Of a stretch of 64,000 nt of DNA, positions 1 to 11,104 are shown piece by piece. Position 1 is the stretch's first letter. Each line of letters begins with the position of its first letter. This stretch comes from Prochilodus magdalenae (taxonomy: Eukaryota > Chordata > Actinopteri > Characiformes > Prochilodontidae), in the NCBI GenBank assembly GCA_024036415.1, contig JAMWET010006936.1, positions 764,001 through 828,000 of the forward strand. The letters run 5' to 3'. Position numbers and translations under genes: made by a program. Below the pieces are notes generated by a model, which saw only the letters and a program-made list of their open reading frames with translations, did no database searches and was not told the DNA's origin.

Positions 1-84
1 AAAGCATTCTTTCATGCCATAAAAGAATTAAAAAACCCTCCCAGTGAAAATGTCAAGGAACAATGGCATAGAGTCTCTACATAA

Positions 85-171
85 CAAAGCGGTTCTATTC
101 CAATCCAAAGTTTTTCTAGAACCGAACTTCTCATTCGAGAACTGTTATTTTTAAGCGTGTATAATGCTTCC
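85..171. repeat. MITE-like dispersed repeat, short copy
   Basis: The stretch has a repeated layout: a 'ggttcta' word, then 'tagaaccg', then an end resembling 'tttttaagcgtgta'. A similar layout recurs at 19806-19886 ('gtggttctacat', 'gaaccgtc', 'caagagtgtac'). Short fish elements built on 'ggttct/agaacc' and ending in 'ttaagagtgta' are familiar to me, but the family name is not certain. No coding capacity. Confidence 0.35.
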
Positions 172-523
172 TACCGTTTCTTGTTTTCCTTTGCTTTTTC
201 GCTCTGTTCTCTGTCTAAAATAATGAACCAGCCCCATTAAAAGGAAGCCAGCGATTGATGAAGTTATGAGGGTCTCTCTTGCCGGATGCTCAAACAAAAA
301 GAAGGAGGAAAAGTGTGTGTGTTTGTGTGTCGGGGGGGTTGGGGGGGTGAGGTTGCAGCCGTATGACAGTGCAGGTCTGGGCTAGGAAGTGAGCTCAGTG
401 CTCCCACACAAGACGAATGGCTCCCCGGCTAACAGGGGTAATAACTTGTAATCAAAGCCATAAGAAGGCCAGAGACTGGGTCTGAGGTGGAGGGGGTTTG
501 AATGGGGGGGGCATTACTTGCAC
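172..523. other. Non-coding stretch, GT/G-rich middle
   Basis: Single-copy-looking DNA with a short GT run near 314-332 and G runs near 333-350. There is no recognisable gene. It leads into the GC-rich island that follows. Confidence 0.4.
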
Positions 524-580
524 CTCTTCTCTTCTTTTCTCTTCTCTTCTCTTCTCTTCTCTTCTCTTCTCTTCTCTTCT
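524..580. repeat. (TCTTC)n pentanucleotide microsatellite
   Basis: Uninterrupted TCTTC units fill 541-580, with slightly imperfect units back to 524. An apparent Arg/Glu-rich open frame on the minus strand here is simply this repeat translated and should not be taken as a gene. Confidence 0.95.
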
Positions 581-1250
581 AAACATTGTGTGTTGTTTTC
601 TTCCTTTGCAAGCCATACTTTTTCTCCTATCTCCTCTCCTGCCGCCTTTCATAAACTGTACAGTGCAGGTTTGAAACCAGGGTAGGACATAGAAAGTGAA
701 GTGGCGGGCGGGCGGGTGGGGCGGTGAGGGGGATCAGAGGTAATGGGTAGCCTAAGAAGGGTTTCTGCTTTTCTTCAGTCACCACACCCCAAGGACGGGC
801 CCAGGAGTCCCCCCACTTTCCCTCCTGCACCCGTCTGACCGACAGCCCAAAAATCGCCCCTTCGACATCAGAGGGAGCTGGGACGGGCAGGAAGGAGGCC
901 ATTAATCTCAGGCCGAGCGACAGCACATTCACCTCTTCGCTCACGGATCCACACCTGGGACACATTCGACATCATGTTAGGTCATCGTGGCCCTTTGGTG
1001 GAGTCAGCGCCAGGTCGAGACCGTAAAGCAACAAGCCCATCTGAAGCTCGTCCTGGTGATAAACGTGGAGGAGTGGTGCAGAGCTGGGGCAACAGCTTTA
1101 TTTCTCCGGCTCAAGTTGCAGAAAACAGCCAGGGCATTGAGATGTGCAGTTAACTTGTAATAACGATAGAGCAGGGTTAAGAGCAAAGCAGGATGAGTTC
1201 AAGTGTCTGCAGAAGGCCCCCAGCCAGTAGACCTAAGTAATGGCCTGGTT
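581..1250. promoter_or_regulatory. GC-rich island, candidate conserved non-coding element
   Basis: Non-repetitive, GC-rich relative to most of the window, with homeodomain-like cores such as 'ccattaatctca' near 899-910. A 112-codon open frame on the minus strand (627-965) crosses it, but it has no recognisable domain and is biased toward Pro/Arg by base composition. The regulatory role is inference from composition and isolation from genes; conservation has not been tested. Confidence 0.3.
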
Positions 1251-1359
1251 TATATGGCCTATCTTGAAATACTGTATGTAGCTAAAATATAATATATAAC
1301 AATAACATAGCCCAATTAATTTATACTTAGCATACCAGCCCAAGTGCATAAATTAAAGA

Positions 1360-1730
1360 GGCGAAAATACATATGATTGTCAAAGCTGCAAGTGCTGAAG
1401 GAATGGATTCTAAATCACCCCAGTTTATGATAACGTTCTTGCTCTTCTTTTCTCCCTAGCACATACCTTAACACACACACACACACACACACACACAGCC
1501 TCTCTGGGCATCCAGAGGCAGCGAAAGGCTTTATCGAGGCTTAATCTGTAATGATATCACTTTCCCGGCCAAAGCTTGGGCTCCAGTACCACTCCGAGCC
1601 TCAGCTCCCATAGGAATGCAAGTGTGGCTCATTACTCTGAAGGCCTTAAGCTGATGAAGACCATTAAAGACCTAAAAGCCTTTCTTGTGTGGCCTAATGC
1701 ACCCACATTCTAGCACTTCTCAGACGTTGC
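1360..1730. promoter_or_regulatory. Candidate enhancer-like island around a CA repeat
   Basis: Unique sequence on both sides of a CA microsatellite. The right side has closely spaced AT cores in GC context ('taatctgtaatgatatcac' at 1541-1559, 'gaccattaaagacc' near 1659-1672). No open frame is persuasive. Regulatory function is inferred only. Confidence 0.3.
1471..1497. repeat. (AC)n microsatellite
   Basis: An uninterrupted AC dinucleotide run, directly readable. It follows a 'ctccctag' pyrimidine-AG word that resembles an acceptor, but no open frame follows it. Confidence 0.97.
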
Positions 1731-1739
1731 ACTGGAGCT

Positions 1740-2090
1740 ATGTGTTTTTGGGCAACTCTGAAAATTCCCAGCAGTCTGCCAAGCTTAAGACGTAGGGTGT
1801 TTGCAGTCAAGTTGTTGGAGCTGAAAAGTTTCTGTTTGTTTTACGAGGCTTACCTACCACTCGTAATGAATACAGTGACTGACAATTCCAAATGTCAAGG
1901 CCGGGGGTCCACTGAAGTGTGCTCAGTGCTATTTCATCTGGGTAAAATATATGTGACCTCAGAAATAAAATAAGGGGGGAAAATCGCCCTATGGAATAGT
2001 TTTCAGTGAACAATTGCTCCTGGAATGGCCTGATAAAGCCCAGCTTTAGTACTTTTCTGTGAATCACTCTAATCCTCTTTCTCTTCTCAC
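1740..2090. other. Non-coding stretch, no recognised feature
   Basis: Moderate GC, no repeat recognised, short open frames in both strands only. The final 25 bases are pyrimidine-rich and form the tract before the acceptor-like AG at 2094-2095. Confidence 0.4.
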
Positions 2091-2095
2091 TTCAG

Positions 2096-2251
2096 GACCC
2101 TGCTCAGGCAGATATAAACGGCACCACTTTTCACGTGACACCTAATGGCTTTGTCGTTTGCCACCCGGCCAAGTACAAGCTCAAAACCGCAATTGAATTT
2201 GACCAGAAAGTGCATCCCATTCATGCATTGTGGGCAAATGTTGCCTCATAG
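2096..2251 (+). other. Acceptor-like AG followed by 51 open codons; exon or CNE unresolved
   Basis: A pyrimidine-rich tract (2070-2093) ends in AG at 2094-2095. In the immediately following phase, 51 sense codons run to a TAG at 2249-2251. The translation starts DPAQADINGTTFHV and is of ordinary protein-like composition, with no low-complexity bias. I recognise no family. There is no donor in this frame before the stop that I trust, so if it is an exon it would be a terminal or alternative one. A frame of 51 codons opens by chance fairly often, and the DNA also looks like a non-coding conserved element (it contains 'tcacgtgacacct', an E-box/T-box-like word). An exon is therefore the less likely reading. 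Confidence 0.15.
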
Positions 2252-3600
2252 AGAAAGGGCCAATTGGCCTGACCCAGATTCTGAGGTTAGGTCACCTACA
2301 AGGCACGACAAAGCTGGCCTCAGATCAGGCTGCTCCTGTTGGTACACTCTTTTCTACCCTGCCAGGGAAAATGTCCCCCCCTGATTCAGAACACATTGCT
2401 CCAAATGAAAGACTTGCGGTGACAGAGATACATGCGGGGCAGCATTAGGCTGCAAAACCGAGACGGGGATCAAAGGGGAAACAAAAGAAGCTCGTAATCA
2501 GGGAGCTGTGTGCCAGCATCGAGCACAGACAAGGGAGAACAACCCCCGGCTTCAAATTCACTCTCCGCCCCCCCAAGCCTAATTTAAACATCCCCATCAT
2601 GAAGTCTCGGCCAGTAACCTACACCCGCCCCTAGCCCCACAAGTCCACCCTCTCCTTCTCTGATTTGTTATGTCATTTAAAGTTTAATCCAGCTGTCTCC
2701 TGTTAGCGCTCTCACGTCAAAATGTCGCTTGGAGGAACCAGCCTTCAGGAAGGAGGCAGAAGAGACAACTCCATCTTCATCTACCCCAATCAGCCTTCAT
2801 TAGAGAGAGCCAGTCTGCAGGACATCCTTACCTCTACTAGTGCACGGTACAGAGGATATGATCATGTTACATGGCGAACAGAGATACAAAAATGCCATCT
2901 GGTCAAGTCAATATTTTTCTGGCAGCCAACATCGTTTCTTCGTCTCCATGTTGAACACATCTTTGAGGTAATGCTCTAACTCTGAGAACATAGCCTGGGG
3001 AAACAATATATGAGGTTAGCATTGCAGGCTTACCTATAATTTGCACCAGTTTATGACTCTGACGTAGCCATATAACACCAGCTAATAAAGCTGAGGAGAA
3101 TTCACATGCTAAGAGCACCAGCAGAGGGGGTGATTTGGCACCGGTCAACTTGGACTAAATTTGACAACGTTTCACCTTCAATCCTTTTACCTTCCAATAA
3201 TGGACAGATTTGAAGCCCTGCTACTTTCCTGCCACCGTGTGGGTGTGGCTTTCCCATCACAAATCACCAAACGCCTATCAAAAGAAAATAAGCCTACCAT
3301 GTCCTATTGGTCAGGGAGCAGTGGGAGCATTAATAGGGCCGCTGGCGTGGGGCATTGTTATCGTTTAAATATGCTCTCAGACATTGCAGGTGGAGGCAGT
3401 GGAAACCCAGAGCCGCTTTCAATTACTCTTTAATGAAAACCCTACTGTTGCTTGGCTGCTGCCTGGGGCACGGGAGTCCTGCTCTGCCAAGTTCGGAGCT
3501 AACCCAGAGACCCTGCCCGGATATCTCCTTTCTACATCAGCACCATCAGCTGACCTGAGATTGAAATCAACCAGGATGCTTAAGGTTCACATGCCAAAAT
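2252..3600. promoter_or_regulatory. Extended GC-richer unique block, candidate regulatory cluster
   Basis: Largely repeat-free sequence with several compact stretches (2260-2480, 2690-2830, 3190-3560). Examples of AT cores in GC context are 'cctaatttaaac' near 2579-2590 and 'gcattaatagggcc' near 3328-3341. Open frames of 60-90 codons exist in several frames but none shows a domain or a start context that stands out. Best read as non-coding regulatory DNA, by inference. Confidence 0.3.
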
Positions 3601-4550
3601 TGTAAACAGGAAGGGAAATGTGATTTGTTTGAGTTAGGGGGCATCAATATATAGCCCAGCTGGATGTAGACTATACCTCACACACTCAATTCAATTAGAC
3701 GTTTAGAGACTTTCTTAGTGCAGAGACGTACAAAGGGATGAGCACTCAGCGTAGAGGCAGTTAGACGTTCTGTAAGGAAGACACTGACCTTAATGCTATC
3801 ATCAGTGTCATGTCATTGGTAACAATTCATCCCATGTGACAACTCCCCATGATAGATAGAGATATCACAACAATAACAGAAGCAAGCAATGCTCTGCAGA
3901 TTCTAAACTGTCAGTTGATACGTTTGTGTTTGTAAGTCGTGAGCCCTATTTTTTGTCATTTCACGACAAAAACAAAAGAAACTGAAAAACATCCAGACTT
4001 AGACATCACCAGAGAGTGAATACTATTCGTTAATTAGATAGTTATACGGACTCAGCAAAATAACACTTCCTACACTACGTATTACACTCAAATACTCCAG
4101 AGTGCTCTAACACTCCCAAAGTTAACGCAAGCAGTTAGGGTGGTATTAATACTACTGAGCTGTGATCAAAATGGATCCTCACCCCCTAACTAATATGACA
4201 CTAAGGTCCCACAGTAAAATATAAACAAATAAACAAGAGTTTTTTTAATATATCTACATTAGTTGAGCTCACCGACGTAAAATTCATGATGAAAAGACCA
4301 AAACAGATACTTAAAATTTTCTTAAAATCTCTTTTTATTTGCTTAAGTTGAATGTAAAGTAAGTTTTGTAAGGTTATGATTTACATACTTGTTCCTCATT
4401 GAACAGTGACAGAAAATACAAAATGACTATTTATAAGGTGCTTTCTCTCTGTTCTGTTTTAGCCACACCCCTGAAGTTTACAGCAGTAAAACATTATCCG
4501 TAGGCCTTGTTCTGTTGTTGGCAAGGATGCAATTCTTTATTTTGATCCTC
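3601..4550. other. AT-rich stretch, nothing recognised
   Basis: AT-rich, no open frame longer than about 60 codons, no clear repeat. A segment near 4459-4490 ('agccacacccctgaag') resembles one near 7866-7890, possibly the same old dispersed repeat. Confidence 0.5.
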
Positions 4551-4554
4551 ATTG

Positions 4555-4930
4555 GTCATCATCAGTGATGAGTCCCACTTTAGTCTTGTAGGAGACGACC
4601 AACGAATCTGTAGGCGGAGGCACCGTGGTCAGCACCAAGATGAACAGTTTGTTGTCACTTATGACAGGTCCAAAAGACCTGGTTTCATTCCACCTCCACC
4701 CCTATCTGCAGGAACTGTGTGAGAATGTTTAAGCTGCATGGGATGGATTATCACAGGACACCATAAGGAACCTCTAAAGCTCCATGTCGAGACTTACTGA
4801 GAGACTACTTTATAAAGACTATATAAAGACTACATTATTTTTCCTGGTAACTTTTATCTTCCTTCCCATTAGCGTTGAAATCCCACGCTTCCTTCTGGGT
4901 ACAACTATTCTTTTGACAATGCGTATATAT
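4555..4930 (+). mobile_element. Tc1/mariner-like remnant, copy A (transposase C-terminus and 3' end)
   Basis: From 4706 the plus strand reads LQELCENV-stop-AAWDGLSQDTIRNL-stop, which fits the C-terminal helix region of Tc1/mariner transposases. Two in-frame stops show that it is dead. Beyond the coding remnant lie a 'tttatcttccttcccatt' segment and then 'ttccttctgggtacaacta' near 4890, which I read as the 3' terminal inverted repeat: in minus-strand copies the same sequence lies at the coding 5' end. Related copies are at 10240, 12250, 13105, 26160, 30490, 37560, 42260, 47265 and 51065. Confidence 0.7.
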
Positions 4931-5270
4931 TTTATTTTTTCCCTATTATGTTAAATAAGCTAATAAACAGTAAGTGTGCAATCAGATGTGTTCTCTTTGT
5001 TATTTTGACAAACAACAAAACATCATTTGACCAGGGGCACCCAAAGTTCCGCCATGAACATATATCAATCCTATTCCCCAGAAATGACAAGTGCATTGTG
5101 GAATTTTTATAATGTCCTCCGAGCCATTCTGAAATTCTATTTATGACGCACTCAACATGAACAGCGTACTCAATAGTGCCCTTAAACACAAATCGGTATC
5201 CATTTCGGTCACAAACAATTCCTGTATGGCTTAGCTAAGAAGGTTCTACTTTGGGGCAGAGGTAAAGAGC
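4931..5270. other. AT-rich stretch, nothing recognised
   Basis: No repeat or gene recognised. An 85-codon open frame on the minus strand (4932-5189) has no domain. Confidence 0.5.
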
Positions 5271-5274
5271 TGTT

Positions 5275-5470
5275 AGCGTGATGTAGGTCTGAATCAGAGA
5301 GGTCAGTCGAATCACAGCTTGATTAAGCGAGCGGGGTGCAGCTGGGGCCAGGCAGTGAGCCATGGCCACAGCATAGATCTGTATCTGCTGTTAGGACGCT
5401 GCCACAATTCACTCAGCTCTGTGCTGGAGCAACATGAACCAAACTGCCTTCACTGCTGTGTTTCACAGAC
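5275..5470. promoter_or_regulatory. Short GC-rich island, candidate regulatory element
   Basis: About 200 bases, clearly richer in GC than the AT-rich DNA on both sides, unique, and containing 'cagcttgattaagcgagcg' near 5317. No coding signal. Regulatory role inferred from composition. Confidence 0.25.
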
Positions 5471-6550
5471 TATGCTATAAAAGATAAACATCTACTTCAG
5501 GCAGTTATTAACCCTATAAATCCAGGCTTATTATTTAGACAGTAATCTTATCACTTATTATTCAGTAACTACTTTGAAGTATTCTATAACTGTTGTGAAT
5601 TATTCAGTAGTAGTCATGTGATGTGATAGCCAACTTTTGCAACCACTAATTTGCATGTCATGTAGTCAAAATAAGCTAAAGCATCCTCTTTAACATATAC
5701 CTCTGCACATATTAATACACAGTTATATAGAATTTGGCAATTTAAAAGTTATGCCATATTTTTTATTTCATGTTTTAGTTTATACAGTGTGTTAAACTCA
5801 CCAAATAAATATAAACTGTGCACCAACCACACAGAAAAAATGCGTTTGTTCCCTGTAGTGGACAATATTTCCATATTTTCCCAATTTTTCACTTACAAAA
5901 TTAGCATATAAATGTATGTAGTTGAACCATTCTACTATAGTAGTTCAAACTTTCGTCTCACCATGAAAACAATGAAGGATTCAGACCTTCAGATATTTGC
6001 AAGGATTATGTTATGATCTATTTAACCCATGGTATTGCTTGAGACAGTAATAAACTAACGTATAGAAATATATAAGGGTCTTTTACTGGAACATGTCTGT
6101 CCCAAATCCAAAACTACAAAGTACATAATACATAGCATACACTGTGTGACCAACATGAACTTCTGGTATGCCAAAGATACCTCAATGACTTAGTGCTCCA
6201 GCAAAACGGTCCAGTATGTGGGCAGGGCTGCCTTCACAATATACTGCATCCCACATTGCAACATGACTACTTTAGGAGAATGTAATCTCCTGGATATTCT
6301 AGTAGTCCTGGATTCAATTTATCTATAGACAGATAATGGCAAAATGAAGGCCACAGTGGTTTTCCTAGCTGGTCTTCAGGTGGGTAAGATTTCCTTGTCT
6401 ATTTAAAAAGTTGACTTCCTGCATAACTTTCAGGCACCCATGTAGAGACACCCTGCTTCACATTTAACCAAACTACTTAATATTACCAACCAGAGCCCAA
6501 TCTAATCACTCATGAGTTTTTTTCCAGTGTGATTCACATTGTATCTAGCC
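5471..6550. other. AT-rich stretch, nothing recognised
   Basis: No open frame longer than about 60 codons and no named repeat. The right part may belong to the dispersed repeat described at 6556-6690. Confidence 0.45.
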
Positions 6551-6555
6551 TCCAG

Positions 6556-6690
6556 ATAACTGGATATCCGAACCTCGATATCACCAGGCTTCTCAGCTGT
6601 TAGTGTCTTAATCACATGATCAGAGATAAGTCAACATCAAGCCTAACTTGCCATTGGTAAGCAGTAAAGTAGACTCGTGGACTAGTCTGT
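6556..6690 (+). repeat. Dispersed repeat Z, copy 1
   Basis: The words 'atcaccaggctt', 'ttagtgtc' and 'atcacatgatcag' recur in the same order and orientation at 35850-35930 ('atcaccaggctc', 'ttagtgtc', 'atcatgtgatcag'), followed in both by 'acatcaa'. The two copies are diverged, so the family is old. Boundaries and class are unknown. Confidence 0.45.
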
Positions 6691-9090
6691 TTAGCCTCTA
6701 CTAGTGACTAAATGGAAAGAATTGTGGAGCTTGTAGAGTTTAAAAGGTTAAACATGGCTCAGGGCCAAAACCTTCCCAAAACTACAGTAATATGCAGTTC
6801 AGAGGCAAAATGATCTAAATCTATTAATTATTTGATGATAACAAAAATAGATACTTCTAGACTTCTATTACCCACACAAGCATTACACTAATAATGAAGT
6901 CAAATAAATATGAATCAAAGCTTTTGAATTCAAATAAATACAAATCAGGGCACACAGACTGTATGAAGTTGTAATGTTTTGCTTTGAGATAAGGATCTGG
7001 CAAAAAGGGAACACTTCCAAAATCCACAGGCAGGACCTCACAGATCAATTTGGCCTGAGTTATGCTTGAACGACACCCCATATTTGGGGGTAATTTGCTC
7101 AATCATAAAGGCATTAAGAAAAGCACCCAGATGATTCCATTAATAATTATTACATTGAAATTAGTTCAAGATTAGGCCAAGCACTGGGACTGGCTTGCAG
7201 CTGCCTTTGAAGACACTGGAGGAAAACAAAAAGCCTCATTGAGTTTGATATTTTCAGGACTTTCTGGATAATATTTACATTATTTATGAAGAAACAAAGA
7301 GCACTTTTGCACAGCATCTGTGTGAATTATGAAAAGAGCGTAAAAGAAATATATGACTACTGATGTATGGATCTTCTTAAATATTTTTTTTTGTGAAATA
7401 TACATCTAGTAAGAATTTAAGGGGTATCCGAGCTCTTCTGTTCTCATGTTCTCACTGGTAGAATGGAATTTGTCTTGCTTGGATTAACACCAAGAAGTGA
7501 AGTTCAATTGGCATCCTTGTAGTAGGACTTGGGAAATCTGATTACAGGAGGACTGCATTGTCGCGTGGTTTGAGAAGAGATCTGGTCTACACTCTGTTTC
7601 TCTGTTCCAGACACTGAACAAGACATCCTGAAGAAAGTCTTGTAACAGATCCACTTCCCAGATCTCCTGGTCATGCAATGCAAACAACACGCATCCAGTC
7701 TACCACTGCTGAACACCTGCACTTCCAATATTAAGTGTTATATAGAGTATTGTTATCATTTACAGAGTACTTTCTATGGGGAGGTGCCTGCCACAAATAT
7801 TCTTTAATGTTTTCAATTTTCAATACTTTACATAAGATTTAGTCCATAGGCTGAGCCTTATTTTTAGCCACGCCACAGCATTTTACAGCAGGAAGCGAGA
7901 CTCAGTATGTTGAAAATTGCCGCTACAAAAACATGCTTGTAACTTTTTGTATTATTTGTACAAAGTTTTTTGTATTAAATGTGCCATAGAACACATCTTT
8001 ATAGATGGCATGTGAATTTGGCTGGGGCCAAAAATGTGCAGATGCAAGTTTACACATCCATTTGCATCCTATGGTTTGACCCTAGAATGAAACACACTTC
8101 CATTCTTTGGTAAGTTTATGATTAATGAATGAATGAAGAGCTGACTGGCTGGTTTATACCAAAGTGATTTCCCAAAATGGTCACCCAAAAGAAACATGTA
8201 AACACAGGCAGGAAAATAAAATAGCCCTCCATGTAAATGAGCTAGACTGTCATACTATTAAGATTTCTTTGGTAACGTTAGTCTTTTGGGGCTTGCTAGT
8301 AGCTCATTTCAACAACACAAAGTAAATCAAAGTTATTACTTACTATAAAACTTTCAGGTAACGATAATCTGACTTCAGTAAAATCACACAGCATGGCTGC
8401 TATGTACAGGTTGGAGCTGGGGTTGAGCAGTGCTAATAAAGTTAGCCTCTTCAGTGTCAATATTGGCCAAGGTTTCTCAATTAAAGTTGTCCAGGATTTT
8501 GCTAAAGATGAGGGAGCATATTCAACCATTCAGATTTCCATTCTATGACACATTAGTGATTCATATTATGGTTATGTGTGTGGAATTGTTCAAAAGTTCT
8601 TTTTTGTAGTTATGTACTGGCTAGTTTCTGAGTTATGCTCAAAATTATCCAAAACTGTCACTGCCAAAAGTTACTACTGCTTTGACAGAGACTCAATGGA
8701 ATGTTAAATCTTTTACTTTTAAAATAATCATAAATTAAGGTATAAGGTACTCAAAGCAATCTGACTAAAGTTCAAATTGGTTACATGTCTAAAATGTTTT
8801 ATTCACCCCAGTTCAATTAGTACTTTCTACCAGAATACATTTGAAAAGTAACGATCCCAACACTGCTGATAAAAGTCAATGCAGAAATGCTACATTTAGC
8901 TTTTATTTGTAGAGTACTTTATTCATTAGACACGCTACAAATTTTAAATTTTGATTTTGAAACTTTAATCATCCCATAATTATGAAAGGAATATACAATA
9001 TGATGTGATGAAACAGGCATTCTGAAACTATGCTATAAAAAAATGAAAATTATTCTGCTTGTTTAATGAAATTAAGGCTAAACCAACAAA
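6691..9090. other. Long AT-rich stretch, nothing recognised
   Basis: 2.4 kb of AT-rich DNA. Open frames reach only about 80 codons and none shows a domain. No microsatellite of note. Probably old, decayed intergenic or intronic sequence. Confidence 0.5.
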
Positions 9091-9094
9091 TATC

Positions 9095-9335
9095 CAAAAA
9101 TGTAACAGTGTCGAACACTGCACAGCCCCTCAAAGACCAAAAAGACCCTTGTAAAGTCATCTTCAGAAGAGAACGTCAATCAGTGTCTCAAAGCCCCTCA
9201 GTGGCCTCCTTGCTCCGTGAGAGATGACCTCATATCAGCAGCTATCCTCTGAAGCCTCCCCCACTCACACAGACAATGAGCACCTAACCATCTGCTGCCA
9301 TTCCCCAAACCTGACCGAAGAACCCTGCACTATTT
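9095..9335. promoter_or_regulatory. Weak candidate regulatory island
   Basis: A patch of more balanced composition within AT-rich surroundings, unique, with no open frame of interest. The regulatory reading is weak. Confidence 0.2.
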
Positions 9336-9339
9336 TCTG

Positions 9340-10235
9340 TTATTGTCGCCAAAATGCTTTCAGTTTTACACTTTCATGGCAGTTTGTGGATTAGTTAGTG
9401 TTAGATGGACTACACATGTATATATACATATACTGTACACATCTGCACCTATGCTACAAAGAACAAACGTATAACTATATATGTTCATATACACACTGCA
9501 CATTTATTCAGCTCATAGCTCATGCAATGCTATGTACAGGACCCATTAGCTGGTCTAGGACTACATTAGTGTCTTTAGACAGAGTACTGTAACAAAAGGC
9601 TGCTACTGAATGATTTATCTACTCTGCTTGCTTATGCGACACTCTGCCACTCACAAGTATTACAGAGTATTCATTTGAGGCTCATAGCAGCACACTAAAG
9701 GCACTGGAATCTGTGCTAACTATTACTGATTCCAGCTTGTGACTCCCATAATACCGTGCTACATCATGTCTGTGAACAACTCAGCCAAAAACTGCTCACA
9801 TGTGAAAAGAAGCTTATATATAAAGCTCTGGAAATAAATAACTCCAGTTTGCCACTTAAATGAGCATCTCCACAGGTACAGCAGGTTCTTAGTGACAGAA
9901 GGTTGGGTTCTAGCTTTACTGGCAGATACAGTACTCATCTGGTTCAGAGGAACACGGACAAGCAGCAAACACACAGGACAACACAGCTACGGACTGGCAG
10001 AGGGCAAAAATCCCTCTCTACTGACCGTGATGAGTGCTCTCTCATTCGAATGTCACTTAAACACCATAAAATGACCTACAGAAAGACTGGTCAGCAGCTG
10101 CTGGGGTGAAATGTACAACGTGCATGGTTCAAAAAACAGACTTCTGGTGGAGTCATTATTGATTTTCTAAATAAACAGATCTAAAATAAAATATCTGATC
10201 TGGAATTTGGAAGACATGTTTCCAGTAGTGTATAG
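9340..10235. other. Unique stretch, nothing recognised
   Basis: Includes an imperfect ATA/TATA-rich segment near 9417-9435. Open frames on both strands near 9760-10110 overlap one another and carry no domain. Confidence 0.45.
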
Positions 10236-10239
10236 AATA

Positions 10240-10680
10240 AAACCAATCAGCTTGTTTTGGGCTGGGAGACATATACACGAACCACGGAGAGAGGGAGAAC
10301 CGGTGAATTGTCCAATTATGCATGGAGTGACCCAACGACCACGATTGCGGACATTCAGTGAGCAGTGATGCTTTTAACACCACGTCAACATCACCAAAGA
10401 CTGCAATGGTGTCATGCCAGACTCTCATAGAGTGACTCAGTATGGCAGCACCATTGGTAGATGATTGCACAATGCAGGCCTACATGCACACAGAGGGTTA
10501 TGACAACGAGAATATATAGGCTGCATGGGATGGATTATCAAAGGACAATATCTACAACTACAACAATTCCAAGCCGAGATGTCTGGCATGTTGCGTTAGC
10601 AAACATGGAGACCTGACATCATGCCAAGAGACCCTACTTCTGTATGTGTAGCTCAATAAACATTGCCCATTGTTTTGTTG
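10240..10680 (+). mobile_element. Tc1/mariner-like remnant, copy B (rearranged)
   Basis: Starts near 'gggagacatatacacgaacc' (10264), a segment shared with copy C at 12269. From about 10519 it reads AAWDGLSKDN... ending LACCVSKHG, the family C-terminus. It continues to 'gtagctcaataaacattgcc', the 3' tail seen inverted in minus-strand copies. Within it, 'gtgatg' is joined directly to 'cttttaacaccacgtcaac' (about 10368), omitting some 100 bases present in copies E and J. A segment resembling the missing one appears downstream at about 10450-10505, so the copy is rearranged. Confidence 0.65.
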
Positions 10681-10684
10681 GATG

Positions 10685-11100
10685 AGTGAAAGAAGAAAGG
10701 GCAACTGGCATTTACGGACAGGTGGTTTAGCCTGGTAGTTTTTGGTTATGCTTTCTGCTTTGGTTTAACTTTAGCTCACTAAGTCTTTGCGTAGATGAGG
10801 CAAAAGAGACATCAGTTTCCTGAAATGCTAGCAGAAGAAAGACCCAAGATTAGGATGAGCCAGTTTGCTGTGAGAGGAGAGAAATATGGTGAAATAGAAT
10901 TTAGAAGACATTTAAAGGACAGATTTTGCATATTCACATTGTGTTTCAGAGAAACCATATTAACGCTATTAGAAAGAAAAGTCAGATGTTCTTTAGGGTG
11001 CTCAAACTATGACTGCATATAAGAGGACAACCAAAAGCAGATTCTATAAAAAGTCCATTACATTTAACACCACACTATGTTGTAGTTGGTGCCCTTCACT
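10685..11100. other. Non-coding stretch, nothing recognised
   Basis: A 75-codon plus-strand open frame (10795-11022) is Arg/Glu-rich and shows no domain. No repeat is recognised after the transposon tail. Confidence 0.4.
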
Positions 11101-11104
11101 TTCT

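Noticed and set aside
771..900. Exon after the 'ttctgcttttcttcag' acceptor-like site at about 763-778
   Set aside because: Frames close within 20-45 codons, there is no donor, and the translation is Pro-rich and unrecognised.
627..965. 112-codon minus-strand open frame
   Set aside because: Composition-driven (Pro/Arg/Leu-rich in GC-rich DNA), no domain, no gene structure.
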